Source of the DNA: Diphasiastrum complanatum
Taxonomy: Eukaryota > Streptophyta > Lycopodiopsida > Lycopodiales > Lycopodiaceae
Direction of reading: 5' to 3'
Assembly (NCBI GenBank): GCA_029204225.1
Contig: MU831571.1
Location: forward strand, 1-64,000
DNA: 64,000 nucleotides
In this document: positions 33,772 through 44,808 of the stretch, in pieces
Layout of the letters: every line of letters begins with the position of its first letter
How positions within the stretch are numbered: the stretch's first letter is position 1
The notes under the pieces: generated by a model
Told to the model about the DNA's origin: nothing
The model's database searches: none
The model's input: only the letters and a program-made list of their open reading frames with translations
Position numbers and translations under genes: made by a program

Positions 33772-35215
33772 AAGATGTCTTCGATCAGCATCATTCAGTC
33801 TAAGATCAGTACGATCTTGGATGCAGAAGGTTCGAACTATTTAGTCTTGAAGTTAATAACTTCACTCGTACTGAAGGGTGAAGGTCTTTGGCAATGGGTA
33901 GAACCATCAGAAGATAAGCCAATTGCTCCTGGCAAGGAACTTCGTGAATGGATGGAGAAAAATGACAAAGCTATAGCAATTATTGCGTCTTCAGTGTATC
34001 ACAACATAATCCTAGATCTTTCATCGACTTCAAATGCGAAAGAATTGTGGGAAGAACTATGAACCAAGAATGAGACTCGATCTCATAATCAAGTCATGTT
34101 CTTGGAAGACCAATTGACTTACCTACAATGGGACGGCTGACCACATTCGTATGAAACATAAAAGATTTGTTTATTTCTTTGTAGAATTCCGGCACCGAAA
34201 ATGCGATCTCAAAGGAAACGCAGCTTAGCTATTTTTTTCGTGCCCTACCCAGGTCATTCCACACAACTCGAACTTTATTGGCAAAAGATTTGACAATGAC
34301 ACTTCAAAAAGCGATAGATGGAGTCAAAGAGGAAGTAGAAGCATGTGAACACTATGATCATAATTGTGATTCTGAAAAAACTCTTTTCACTCGGAAGAAT
34401 AAATCTTCAAAGAAGTTTAAGTCTAAGAGGGAGTCATCTAAGAAGTATGGAAATCGTTCAGATGAATCCAAGACAAATGATCGACAATATGGAAAGCAGC
34501 AAAAAGATTCTGGTGAAAAGAAGATCTGCAACAGATGCAAAAAATCAGGTCATTCAGAAGACAAGTGTTGGCTAAATCCAAAGATTGAAAAAATTCATTG
34601 TCATAAATGGGGTCATGCAGCAGTAGACTATTATAAAAATCCCAAGAACAAGAAGGAGTAGAATCAAAGCGAACCTTCAAATTCTAATTTTGTCGAAGAC
34701 AAAGCAGAATATTCCAGAGCAGTGGAAGATCGGACGACAAAAAACTTAGTAGCATATGTTTCTGAAGATTTATGTTGTTCATCAAATTCGCAAATTCGAA
34801 AGTAGTTCTTGATTCAGGAGCCACCTCACATTTTGTTTTCTCGAAACAAATATTGTCTGAGTATAAGAAGACGATCTACTCAAGATTTAATATACTTGGA
34901 GACAGTTCTAAGCATACAGTTGACGGAACTGGTGTACAATGGCTAGACACGAATCAGGGTGAAAAGAAACTGGAGAAAGTTCTCTATGTTCCTACTCTTG
35001 ATAAAGATCTTCTATCCGTAGTTAAGATAGTTGACACAAGAATGTCAGTAACCTTCACAAGGAACTCTTGTATATTGCTCGATGAAGATTCTGATAACCT
35101 GGTTGCCAAAGACAATAGAAATGGTAATTTGTATCACTTGGGCATCCGAACAAGCTAATCAAACTCAGGAATCAACAGATATTCTGTGGCACAAGAGGCT
35201 ATGTCACATGAACAT
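33772..35215 (+). pseudogene. Copia gag-protease-GAG-pre-integrase, family C2, copy a
   Basis: Gag starts MSSISIIQSKISTILDAEGS (33778) and runs to a stop near 34062, then resumes at 34278. Two Cys/His motifs: CNRCKKSGHSEDKC, a regular CCHC knuckle near 34530, and a relic CHKWGHAAVDYY. Protease DSGATSHFVFSKQ near 34812, YVPTLDKDLLSV near 34989, GAG-pre-integrase DILWHKRLCHMNID near 35179. It is cut at about 35215, where the frame passes without a stop into the coiled-coil ORF of E1. Integrase and RT missing. Confidence 0.85.
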
Positions 35216-35804
35216 AGATGATTCCAACCCACTGGGCCCAGATGAGATCTTTGAAATTTCCAAAAGCCCAGGTCCCTTTGAACTTCAATCCCCTGGAAGA
35301 GGATTCGAACAGTTCCATAATACCGCTACCGGATTTGATGATACTTTTCAGCTTACACCGCAAGATCAAGTTGAAGCCGCACCAGACACCCTCATGGTAG
35401 GACATGTTGTTTCTTCACCAAAGTAGTTCGATGCCACAGTGCCAGAGGGTTTTGAAACAACATATATTTTCTTGAAGAAGAAGAACCGGCCACACACCAT
35501 AGGCCAGTCAGCACAATTCCTACTGGAGCTGCTCCTGCTGCTGCTGTTCCAACAATCGTGGATTCTAGTGATACAATGGGTCTAGTTTCAAACCTTGCGC
35601 ATGTGATTCAGACCATGATTGATGAAAAGAAAGACATGACCAAGCACATGGCAGATTTGGGGACAAAGAACACACTGATTAGCCAAAAGGTTATTAAGTT
35701 AAATCGCGAGTTGAAGATTGCTAGACAACATGAGGCAAAATTTGAAACTGAGCTAAAGAAGGCCAACCAGTCTGCCCAACGACTAGAAGATTACATGGCT
35801 AGCA

Positions 35805-35908
35805 TTCAAAATGCACTTTTAACGGCACAAGGCAAAGCGGACAAGGCGGTCCAAGATTCAAAATGCACTTTTAATAGCACAAGACAAAGTGGACAAAGTG
35901 GTCCAGGA
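35805..35908 (+). repeat. 52-bp tandem duplication inside the coiled-coil ORF
   Basis: TTCAAAATGCACTTTTAA starts at 35805 and again at 35857. Since 52 is not a multiple of three, the duplication shifts the reading frame; the frame before it (ending about 35856) and the one after it (from 35889) belong to one original protein. Confidence 0.9.
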
Positions 35909-37042
35909 TTCAAAACAGCAAGTCTTGTTGCTGGCAGGTCAGTTGGACTTAGCGGAATTGGAACGCAAACGACTTCAAGGTGAATTGGACGCAACCACCC
36001 TTGAACACGATTCCTATTTGCAGACCCAAGTGCCTGATCGCCCAGTCACACCGGACGAGATCAGATACTTGTTCCAAAAAGTTGAAACCTATCGTATTGC
36101 ATTGGCGGGATTTCAAGAGAAATTTGACAAACTCAAAAGGATGGCAACCATTGAGCTGGGAAAGGCAAAGGTGATTATCAAGGATTATAAGAAAGTAGCT
36201 GCTCAAGTGTTGGAAGTCGGGCCACAAATCCCAGTTCCAGTCATGCCGCAATTCTCCCCTCAGCACCAAGAAGAGACAAGACTAGATACAGGGTTAGATG
36301 TAGGCATAGACCAGGGTGGAGCACCTAATATACCACAGACAACGGACACCCAGTCTGCTGAAGCCGGTCCATCTTCATCAGGGGCCAGAGTGTTATTTCA
36401 AAAACCAGTCACCATCGAGGACCAAATTCAAGATTTTTTACACCAACATCCGCATATGTCCTCAAGGGGTGGTTGCATGATCAAATTCAAAACCTCTGAG
36501 ATAGAGGTCGGAAAGGAACTGGATAGGCTACCCGCATTGGGAGAGCAGCTGACATGGCACACAACCGTTTTTGAAAAAGCTCCAGATTCTATTACAAGCT
36601 ATGTTGCTAGCCCTCGCCAATTGCAAGTCGATCCCTATTATTTGCCGATGCTGCATCGCAATAAATGGAAATATTTGGGTGTACTAGTGGATCAAGTCAC
36701 AATCCACACCCCAAATTGGCCCATCATTAATCAAGTTTATATTTGGCAAATATCCGTGGATTTTCTCAGAGCCCTTTAATTTTAAAGTGCTGACTACCGC
36801 AACTCGCCAGACCCAACTGTGCGGCAATCGGCTATCTTTGCAAATGATTTGTCTAAGTTGGCATCCACTACTACCAGATGGGATGATTGCCTACCACCCT
36901 TGGCATTCAATCCAAATCTTCCAATGACGTTCGATAAAGTCCAAGACCAACTGCCGATCGCAAGACTATATTATCGTGCAGCCATGTTGAGAGGTTCTTG
37001 GGAATAAAGATTTGTGGCTTGGACAACTTCAAATTGGATTGC

Positions 37043-37251
37043 CAGAGCCAATAAGTGCTTTTTTTCACACAAACACGACTTCAATATGGAGCGCCTAGAA
37101 TTCATGGAGAAGGTGCAGTACCATCTCATCAACAAGGTACCAACGCCAGAGCCAATATGTGCTTTTTTCCGCACAAACATGACTTCAATATGGAGCGCCT
37201 AGAATTCATGGAGAAGGTGCAGTACCATCTCATCAACAAGGTACCGACGCC
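37043..37251 (+). repeat. 105-bp tandem duplication before the 3' LTR of E1
   Basis: AGAGCCAATAAGTGCTTTTT near 37043 is repeated as AGAGCCAATATGTGCTTTTT near 37148, and both continue ATGGAGCGCCTAGAATTCAT to GGTACC(A/G)ACGCC. Near-identical copies, hence recent. Confidence 0.85.
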
Positions 37252-37325
37252 GAGCAGAATTAGAGCCCAAAATGAATAATCTCGCGAGGTGTCATGGGAC
37301 CACCACCAGCTTTGGTGGGGGATAC

Positions 37326-38118
37326 TGGTGGAGGGTTTGCGGATCCGAAGGCAACCCTAACCCTAGTTAATGAGTGAGAGGGATTTGACACCCTGTGTGT
37401 GTAAGTCCAACCCGATGATCACATAGTTATTTGATAATTAGAAAGTCAATAAAAGGACTTTAGGCCTTTTTGCGGGACTTTTAATGTCGTAGGCCTAAAT
37501 GTCAAGTTAGTAAATAAAGTTGGGACTCCCACCAAAATTAGTTTAAATTCAAATTTAAATTGGTTCCCTCCAATTTGAAATGGGTTTCCACTCTTTTTTT
37601 AAAATTGAATAGTTAGGGAGGTAGAAATGGGCCAACAGGATTTTGAGGCCAAGGTCCTCCTCTCTACTATAAATAGTGCCAAACTCAAGTTTGGAAAACA
37701 TGTTCATATCCTCATTTCAATACAAGCAGATTGGTTCTCTTATGGAATGGATTTGTGAATGTCCTTGCTGTCTATCACTTTTCCTCCATCTCTCATGCTT
37801 TTGTTGTATTTGCTAATTGTTGGATCTGATTATTATTGGAATTGCATGTTCTTATACTTTTTGTGAGAGAGAAAGAGAGAGAGAGAAAGAGTAAGCTATC
37901 TTCATTGTGGAATGTAGTGTTAATGGATCGTAGTGTTAATGCTTAGAGTTAATGGATGTTAGAGTTAGATATGGATTTTCCATTCATATTGAATTATGAG
38001 ATGTGATGTGTTATCGCTCTCATGGGAACGAACCTACGCGTGACAACTAACTTCATCTCCTTGATGCTAGAATACTTAGATCTTGGGTTGAGAATAGGCA
38101 AGGAAAGAAACCACTACA
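37326..38118 (+). repeat. 3' LTR of E1 (793 bp)
   Basis: Starts TGGTGGAGGGTTTGCGG after a purine tract GGTGGGGGATAC, ends CCACTACA. It is 64 bp longer than the 5' LTR, mainly through repeats of GTAGTGTTAATG near 37913-37965 and a few added bases near 38000-38040; otherwise the two LTRs differ at scattered single sites. A TATA-like CTATAAATAG lies near 37667. Confidence 0.9.
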
Positions 38119-38123
38119 TTCCA

Positions 38124-38732
38124 TTCATCATTGCAACATTACATGCATTGTTGCACAACTCTATTACTGAAGACAAGAAAGAGAATGGCCCCGACTTATC
38201 GACTTGGCCGACTTATCGGGGAAGCCCGATTTGGACATATCGGGAAGTCCGACTTGTCGACTCGTCCAAGACATCGACTTACCTGACATCTCCGGCATAT
38301 TGACTTATTGGCCGCGTCAGCGACTTGCTCGACGTCCAAATAGTCGAAGCCCCCTCACACTCACTTCTTGTACTGTGCAACTACTCGAGAATGACAACAG
38401 CCGCCACGATTTCCTCCAGACGACACAAGGCTCCACGCCATCTCTTTGTACACTCATGGTTGGCTGCCCATCCTAGATATTCAACTTGAATCGATGCATG
38501 AAAGAATCTACAGTGTCTATCTCGTTATCAACATTAATTGATTAGATTAAAATAGTTATCTATATACAATTTACCTCAGAGCAGTTTCAATCTTTTAGAA
38601 ATTTATTTATCAAATATGGTTTTGCTTGGACATATAAGAATTTGAAAGGAATTCCTACTTTAGTATTCGAGCATATCATTCCCTTGATACCTGATGCAAT
38701 ACAAAAAATGACGAGATTTCATCGTTGTGATT
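38124..38732. other. Continuation of the DNA that E1 inserted into
   Basis: Should be the rest of the LTR begun at 29212. It contains many CGACTT/GACTTATCG words between 38190 and 38330 and a Gypsy-RT-like plus-strand phrase EFEHIIPLIPDAIQKMTRFH (approx. 38668-38727; the first residues degenerate), matching the IEHTIPLVPEAVPKVIKFCR of copy C. So a short Gypsy RT N-terminal relic lies at its end. Confidence 0.5.
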
Positions 38733-40053
38733 GTAGAACACCTCGACAGACAAGTCTTAGTTCTACTAACAAAGTGTACAGTTTAATCGACAAAGGTTGA
38801 GAAATCAAATTCGAAAGAATTGACATTTATTCATTCAAATCAACCAATGATGATTCAATCTTCATTCATTCGACATTTATTTATTCGACCTTTATTCTTA
38901 TTCAAAAGATAAATGAATCGAAAGATAAACTGTCAAATATGAAAACAAAACATCATTGTATATCAACCGTTTTAATGGTTAGATAGACTGTTTATAGGAG
39001 GAAGAATGCCAAGTGACCTATTTTATGACAATATAAATACATGTACACTTATTCATTGTCATTAGAGAAAATTTGAGCACAAAACGGGCCTTTCAAAAAG
39101 ATACTTTTTATTTTTTTCTCAAAAGTTTCTTCTACATGGTCCAATCAAAACACTCAAATTTGAAATCTACGTAACGTAGCTCTTTCAAATTGATTTTTTT
39201 TTCTTTTCAAAAGAACTGTAATTTTGTGTTGCGGGCAGCCCGTAAATAAGCCATTTTATCTGTAGTATAGTATGCAACTCAGCAAAATAATAGTGCAAAT
39301 CTTGAACGACAACTCGGATTTAGACGGTTACGGTGCCATTAGAAGCCATCGACAAGTGCTTTTCAACGACACCCAACATGACCCAGTTCCGAGCTACGAT
39401 GAAGAAGTTATGGCCAGTCAAAGTTTTGGTCGGTCAACACTTGGCAACCCGGTCAAACTAGTCAATTGCGCTTGAAAGAGATATCGGGTTGACCAAGTGT
39501 TGACCGACCAAACTTTGACTAGCCATAACTTCTTCACCGTAGCTCAGAACTGGGTCACATTGGATGTCATTGAAAAGTTCTCGTCGAGGGCTTTCTAATG
39601 GCACCATAATTGTCTCAATCCGAGTTGTCATTCAAAAGTTATGTGTTTTTACAACCACAAACTATATTATGCACATAATAGCTAACCATCGAAGACTGTG
39701 TGGGCAGGATTGTGGGCAGAAAAAGATTTTATTTTAGTATTTTACATTGCCAAAAAATTGTCATCCTACGTGGCAATCTTTATAGGGCCCTTTCCAAAGC
39801 CAAATTTTCTCTAATGAAGTAGGTAGACAAATAGAAAAATCAAAATCAGATTAGAAGAGAAAAAGATCGATTGGTCAAGGTTATCAATAGATTAATTTTT
39901 ACTTCATAGGTGTTGCATACGTATTTATGATTATTTGAAATTATCTATCACACTCATACACATGTTTGCATGCTTTATTCAATCATAATATAACTTGTTT
40001 ATTCGAACTTTCATCACATTCTCTGAAGGAAAATTTTCAGTGTTTTTCCTATA
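38733..40053 (+). repeat. 5' LTR of Copia family C2, copy b, with a large internal foldback
   Basis: Starts TGTAGAACACCTCGACAGAC, the same as the truncated copy at 33593, and ends just before the primer site at 40054. Length about 1.32 kb. The middle holds a long inverted repeat (39301-39452 against 39484-39637). Confidence 0.7.
39301..39637. repeat. Long inverted repeat, arms of about 150 bp
   Basis: The left arm from CTTGAACGACAACTCGGATT (39301) to CACTTGGCAACCCGG (about 39452) reads, with scattered mismatches, as the reverse complement of 39484-39637 (ATATCGGGTTGACCAAGTGT ... CCGAGTTGTCATTCAAAAG). Spacer about 31 nt. A transcript from either strand could fold into a long hairpin. Confidence 0.85.
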
Positions 40054-40067
40054 CTGGTATTAGAGTC
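40054..40067 (+). other. Copia primer-binding site
   Basis: TGGTATTAGAGTC, two changes from TGGTATCAGAGCC, at the LTR/internal boundary of copy b of family C2. Confidence 0.7.
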
Positions 40068-40189
40068 TCCACAACACCCTTCACTTCAGCAGCCTTGTTT
40101 GAGCAATCATCCAGGTTACTCGACAAAAGTGTGTTCGAGTGTTAAAGCTCAACAACATCATTTTTTTTTGGTGTCAAAGAGCTTATTTA

Positions 40190-41030
40190 TAGAAATTCAG
40201 AAGATTTGAAGATGTCTTCAATTAGCAGCATTTAGTCTAAGATCAGTACGATCTTGGATACAGAAGATTCGAATTATCTAGTATGGAAGTTAAAGACTTC
40301 ACTGATATTAAAGGGTGAAGGTCTTTGGCAATGGGTAGATTCAATAGAAGAGAAGCCAATTACTCCTGGAAAAGAACTTCGTGAATGAAGGGAGAAAAAT
40401 GACGAAGCTATAGTGATTCTTGTGTCTTCAATGAATGATAACATAATGCTAGATCTTTCTTCAACTTCGATTGCGAAAGAATTGTGGAAAGAATTGCAAA
40501 CCAGGAATGAGATTTGATCATGGAATCAAATCGTGTTCTTGGAGGACCAATTGACTTATCTACAATGGGACGACAAAGATCTGACCACTTTTGTGCAGAT
40601 TCTGGTGATAGGAAGATTTGCAACAGATGCAAGAGATCAAGTCATACAAAAGACAAGTGTTGGTTGAATCCAAAGATGATTGTATTCATTATCATAAACG
40701 ATTCATGCAGCAGTAGACTGTTATCAAAATCCCAAGAACAAAAAGGAGCAAAATCGAAGTGAACCTTCATATTCAAATTTTGTTGAAGACAAAGCCGAAT
40801 GCTCCAGAGCAGCAGAAGAGAGGACAACAAGAAATTTAGCAGCATATGTTTCTGCTGATCTATTTTGTTCATCGAATTCGAAAATTCAAGATGTAGTACT
40901 TGATTTAGGAGCCACCTCCCATTTTGTTTCCTCGAAACAAATTTTATCGGACTATAAGAAGACGAATTCTTTGAGATACATTTTACTTGGAGACGGTTCT
41001 TAGCATGAAGTTGACGTAACTTGTGTGGTT
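40190..41030 (+). pseudogene. Copia gag-protease, family C2, copy b
   Basis: Gag start MSSISSI-stop-SKISTILDTEDS near 40213, closely paralogous to 33778. A part of the gag middle is deleted: at about 40595 the text jumps to the zinc-knuckle region (ICNRCKRSSHTKDKCWLNP, with the knuckle's Gly lost to Ser). Protease relic VVLDLGATSHFVSSKQILS near 40895, with the catalytic DSG changed to DLG. Ends near 41030, where the LTR of another Copia begins. Confidence 0.8.
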
Positions 41031-41034
41031 AGAA

Positions 41035-41286
41035 GTTAAAATAGCAATGATCGACTTATACAGTGCTTTCTTGTTTCGACGGCACCACGTGTGCTTAGTT
41101 CTAGAGTTATCGAGCCATCTTTCTTTTACGAGCCTCTTGAGTGCTTATTAAGGAACTTATCTTTGTACTTACTTATTAGTTGAATATACAGTTTGATGAG
41201 AGTAATTCTATTGTCTTGTCTTGTTGCACTTGACGTTGTGTTGTGGTGATTGATCCGGTCGGGTGTTTAAACTGTGTTTTCTTAAC
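41035..41286 (+). repeat. 5' LTR of Copia family C1, copy a
   Basis: Lies between the broken family C2 protease and the primer site. It starts GTTAAAATAGC and ends CTTAAC, giving inverted ends GTTAA..TTAAC rather than TG..CA. The same GTTAAAATAG follows the purine tract in the inverted copy b at 60496-60487, which supports the start. Confidence 0.6.
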
Positions 41287-41287
41287 T

Positions 41288-41300
41288 TGGTATCAAAGCC
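41288..41300 (+). other. Copia primer-binding site
   Basis: TGGTATCAAAGCC, one base from the canonical tRNA-iMet site. Confidence 0.85.
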
Positions 41301-42393
41301 CCTTGGTGGCTTGAATCACCGGACAAGATCAGAGAACTGCGAATTCACGACGGTTTGTTGGCTAGGAAGCACAAAACTGAGTCTGTGGAGTTCGTGGGAT
41401 AGCTCAAAACTGTAAGAAGATTCAGAGGCAAGGGATTGTCAACTGAATCAGAGGGCAAGCAAAAAGTGAAGCCGAAAATCCTTCTGAAGGGTTGCTTGAC
41501 ATTTGTGATTGGTTTGAATCCAATCGAATACCGTTTGAAGAGCGGCTTGGAGCAGAATATTGCTTGTTGTAGGGCGACCTCAGAGGGATAGGTAGCTACT
41601 CAGATAGACTCTCAAGAAGAGCAGATAAAGTCCAAGAACATCTTCTTCTTTGACAACTAGGGTTTCAAGTAGGAAAAATGCAGTTCTCTCTCAACACAAA
41701 TTCGTTTTTGAAGCTGTGAAGAGCTAGGAATGGGCGCCCTGCTACTGTTGAGGATGTGTGGAGAGGCCGTGGGCGGCCGTGGATCAACCAGCGAGCTGGA
41801 GTGATGCAAATATTTTTTTTAAGGCTTGTGTGAGGGCGTGGAGCTGCCATCGCTGCTAGAGAAGAGAGAGAGAGAGGATCGTCGCGTGCTGTGAGGAGGA
41901 GAGACCCATAGCGTTTGGAAGGGGCCCGAGGATACAAGTGTGGGGATCGCTGCACAGAAGCCGTTGTATTCGTTAGATCTCATGGAGTTTACATCCACGG
42001 TAGAGATTGCAAGAGGGAGAGTGACTAGGAGCCGCAAGATTGAGGATAACCCTTAGATGGGCCTATTTTGGCCAAACGAAAGGCTATTGCCTCCAAACGA
42101 AGGGCACCTTGACTGTACCTGCTAGTACGGTACACCAAAACAGAGTGATTGCCGCGGAGAAAGTGTTTGGAGCGCGTCAGAAGTGATTTCACCATCCCAC
42201 TGGACAAAAAGTTGGTAGTTGGTGACGAGAAGCATTTCGAAAAGCGACGCCAGTTTGGCTTTCAATTTGGCGAAAGAGCGGCGGGTGGCCTAGTAAGCCA
42301 AAAATTGCAGGTCATTGTTTGTAATTTCTGACATCACGATTGGCTTTGGCATACGCTTTATAGCCTACAGGTGGAGTTTCAAGCAGTTTGGAA
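41301..42393 (+). other. Leader of Copia C1 copy a
   Basis: Untranslated leader of about 1.1 kb between primer site and gag. Short accidental frames on both strands; a GA run near 41860. Unusually long for a Copia leader. Confidence 0.6.
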
Positions 42394-44808
42394 ATGACAA
42401 ACATCAATGAGGCAATTTTGGGCGATGCAAGCAAACTTGATGGGGCTTCTAACTACAACATCTGGAAATTCAAAATGAAGAGCATTTTGATGGAGAAAGA
42501 GTTATGGGAGGTTGTGGCAGGTATTGAAATCTGACCAAATACCAATCCAAGTGATATGAGGGCCTTTGATAAAAAGATAAAGGAACTAAGAGATCAACTT
42601 GTGGCAATTGGAGAACCAATTAGGGACGTTGAATTGGTACATACCACAATGAGCAGGGTCTCGAAAGGGCTATAGATGTTTGTGAGCGGCATTGCTTCGA
42701 GGGAGAGGTTACCTACTTTTGAAGACTTCCACGGAATCATGTTGCAAGAAAAGCAGCATCGCGAAGTGGTGAAGTCAAGGCAAACCCCATAGGAGGATCA
42801 AGCCTTGCTTGCTAAAGGCAAGCAGAAAGGATGGAAACGGATTCCTAAGAAATCCAAAGATGATGATGACGAGGGAGAGTCGACATCAAAAGGAAAAAAG
42901 AAGAAGAAAGACAAATGTTACTATTGCCACAAATCGGGTCATTGGGCACGCGAGTGTTACAAGAAGAAAGCGGCCATAAAGACGGGAAAGATAACTCAAC
43001 AAGGCAACATTGCCGAAGATGATGGAGAAGATGATGAGACAAGTGTATTCTCATCGACATTGGTATCCCAAGTTGATGATGGTGCCAGATGGTTCATAGA
43101 TTCAGGCGCCACAAGGCATATGACCGGGAAACGTGATTGGTTTGAAAAATTCTCACCAATCCATGATGGGGATAAGGTCACTCAAGCCAATGGGGAGGAA
43201 TGCCAAATACAGGGTGTTGGCAATGTCCCTGTACAGTTTCCTGATGGTAAAATTAAGAACATCCCTAATGTGCTTTATGTTTCTGGACTCAAAAAGAGTT
43301 TGCTTTATGTTGGTATAATGGCAAATCAACATCTTAAGGTTGAATTTGTCAAGGATGGATGCCTTATGAGAGATATGAACCACGACCATAAAGTGGTGGC
43401 AAAGGGTTATAGAGATAGTAACTGTGGCCTTTATAAATTGGATGCTGCAAAACCAGGAGAATATGGTTTGGCTATCTCAACAACATCTCAATTTGAGTTG
43501 TGGCACAGAAGACTTGGTCATTTGAACTATGGGAGCTTGAGATTGATGGCGAAACTGAAGATGGTGATAGGATTACCGGCATTGCAGGATGATCATCATA
43601 TAATATGTGAAGGATGTGTCATGGGAAAGCATCACATGGAGACATTCAAGAAAGGCGGAGCTGCAAGAGCTAAGAAACCGCTGGAACTCATTCACAGTGA
43701 CCTGTGCGGCCCAATGAAAACCATGTCATTGGGGAAAGCATATTATTTTATGACTTTCATAGGTGATTACTCTAGGAGGACATGGATTTATTTCTTGAAG
43801 AAAAAATTTGACGCTTTTATTCGCTTCAAGGAGTTCAAGATTTTGGTAGAGAACCAACTGGATGCACGCATCAAAGTGCTAAGATCTGATAGAGGGGACG
43901 AATATAAATCTGATGATTTTGAGGACTTTTGCAAAGAACATGGCATTAAAACACAATTCACACAGTCACACACGTTGCATAGTAATGGTGTAGCTGAAAG
44001 GAAAAACATGACTATTATGGAGAGTGCACGCTCCATGATGAAGCAAATGGGCTTGACCGATTCACTTTGGTCGGAAGCGTGTAGTGCGACAACGTTCTTG
44101 CAAAACAGGAGCCCTACAGTTGCGGTTCCAAATGTGACTCCCGAAGAAGCATTTACAGGAATAAAGCCAAAAATTGACAAGTTTCGTGTCATTGGATGTA
44201 AGGCCTATGTACATGTGCCAAAGGAGGAGCGAAAGAAACTTGATGCCAAAGCAATCAAATGTATCTTTGTCGGTTATGATGAGAGGACAAAGGCATACAA
44301 GTGTTTTGATCCTGTAATGAACAAAATTCACATTAGCAAAGATGTGATCTTTGATGAAACGCATAGGTATGAAGATGAAGACCATGCAAGTTGTGAAAGC
44401 ATCAAAAGACTTCCCACAATTTTGGAGGAAGAAAATGAAGAAGATGCTCCACAAAATGATGCACGTGAAGACAAAAGTCGAGAGGGCGAATATGAAAGAA
44501 CACCACCTATTCAAGAGCCTAGGGAGATGTACTTGCCAATAATAACAATAAAGGAGAAACCGGTTGGAAGTAAGAGACATTACTTGGACACTCCTTGGGA
44601 TACGTACTCTCCACGTAGTGTATCACCTGAATCTAAGATACCAAAATGGTATGAAAAGATCATGAAGGACGCAAAGCTAAATCAACCAGGATCTAGTACA
44701 CAAAGAGAAGTGAGAAGATCAACGGGGGAAATGAAGTCTCCCAATCGTTATCATGTGAATTATGCCCTAATGAGTGACATTTTGAAGTGTCGAGAGCCAT
44801 CAACCTTC
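42394..44808 (+). pseudogene. Copia gag-protease-integrase, family C1, copy a, cut off before RT
   Basis: Gag ATG 42394 (TNINEAILGDASKLDGASNY). Three in-frame stops in gag: TGA 42532, TAG 42673 and TAG 42790. From 42793 the frame is open to the end: zinc knuckle CYYCHKSGHWAREC near 42917, protease FIDSGATRHMTGK near 43095, GAG-pre-integrase LWHRRLGHLNYGS near 43498, integrase with its three acidic positions present (HSDLCGP near 43693, RSDRGDEY near 43882, NGVAERKNMT near 43984). Ends KCREPST at 44808 and passes into antisense Gypsy. RT and RNase H absent. Confidence 0.9.

Larger units (their letters stand above)
35216..37280 (+). pseudogene. Unrecognised coiled-coil ORF of E1, next to the 3' LTR
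   Basis: Three parts can be seen. (1) 35216-35550: acidic/proline-rich leader, open in two registers, with a stop at 35427-35429. (2) 35558-36200: strongly charged heptad-rich region (KLNRELKIARQHEAKFETEL, LERKRLQGELDATTLEHD), a probable long coiled coil. (3) 36400-37007: a folded-looking part with QDFLHQHPHMSSRGG, LGVLVDQVTIHTPNWPI and WDDCLPPLAFNPNLP. No zinc knuckle, protease, RT or env signature. It is broken by a 52-bp tandem duplication at 35805-35908, a stop at 36777-36779, one near 37005 and a 105-bp duplication near 37043-37251. It may be E1's gag-like protein or a captured gene; I do not know its function. Confidence 0.6.
29253..38118 (+). mobile_element. E1: complete LTR-bounded Gypsy-type element, 8866 bp, filled by nested fragments
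   Basis: Two direct LTRs (29253-29981 and 37326-38118), both TG..CA, flanked by the 5-bp duplication TTCCA (29248-29252 and 38119-38123). Primer site 29986-30003, purine tract just before the 3' LTR. Inside: about 180 bp of leader, then about 5 kb of other retroelement pieces (30190-35215), then an unrecognised coiled-coil ORF (35216-37280). Without the foreign part E1 would be about 3.9 kb and have no pol, so it looks like a large non-autonomous derivative of a Tat/Athila-like Gypsy. Confidence 0.85.
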
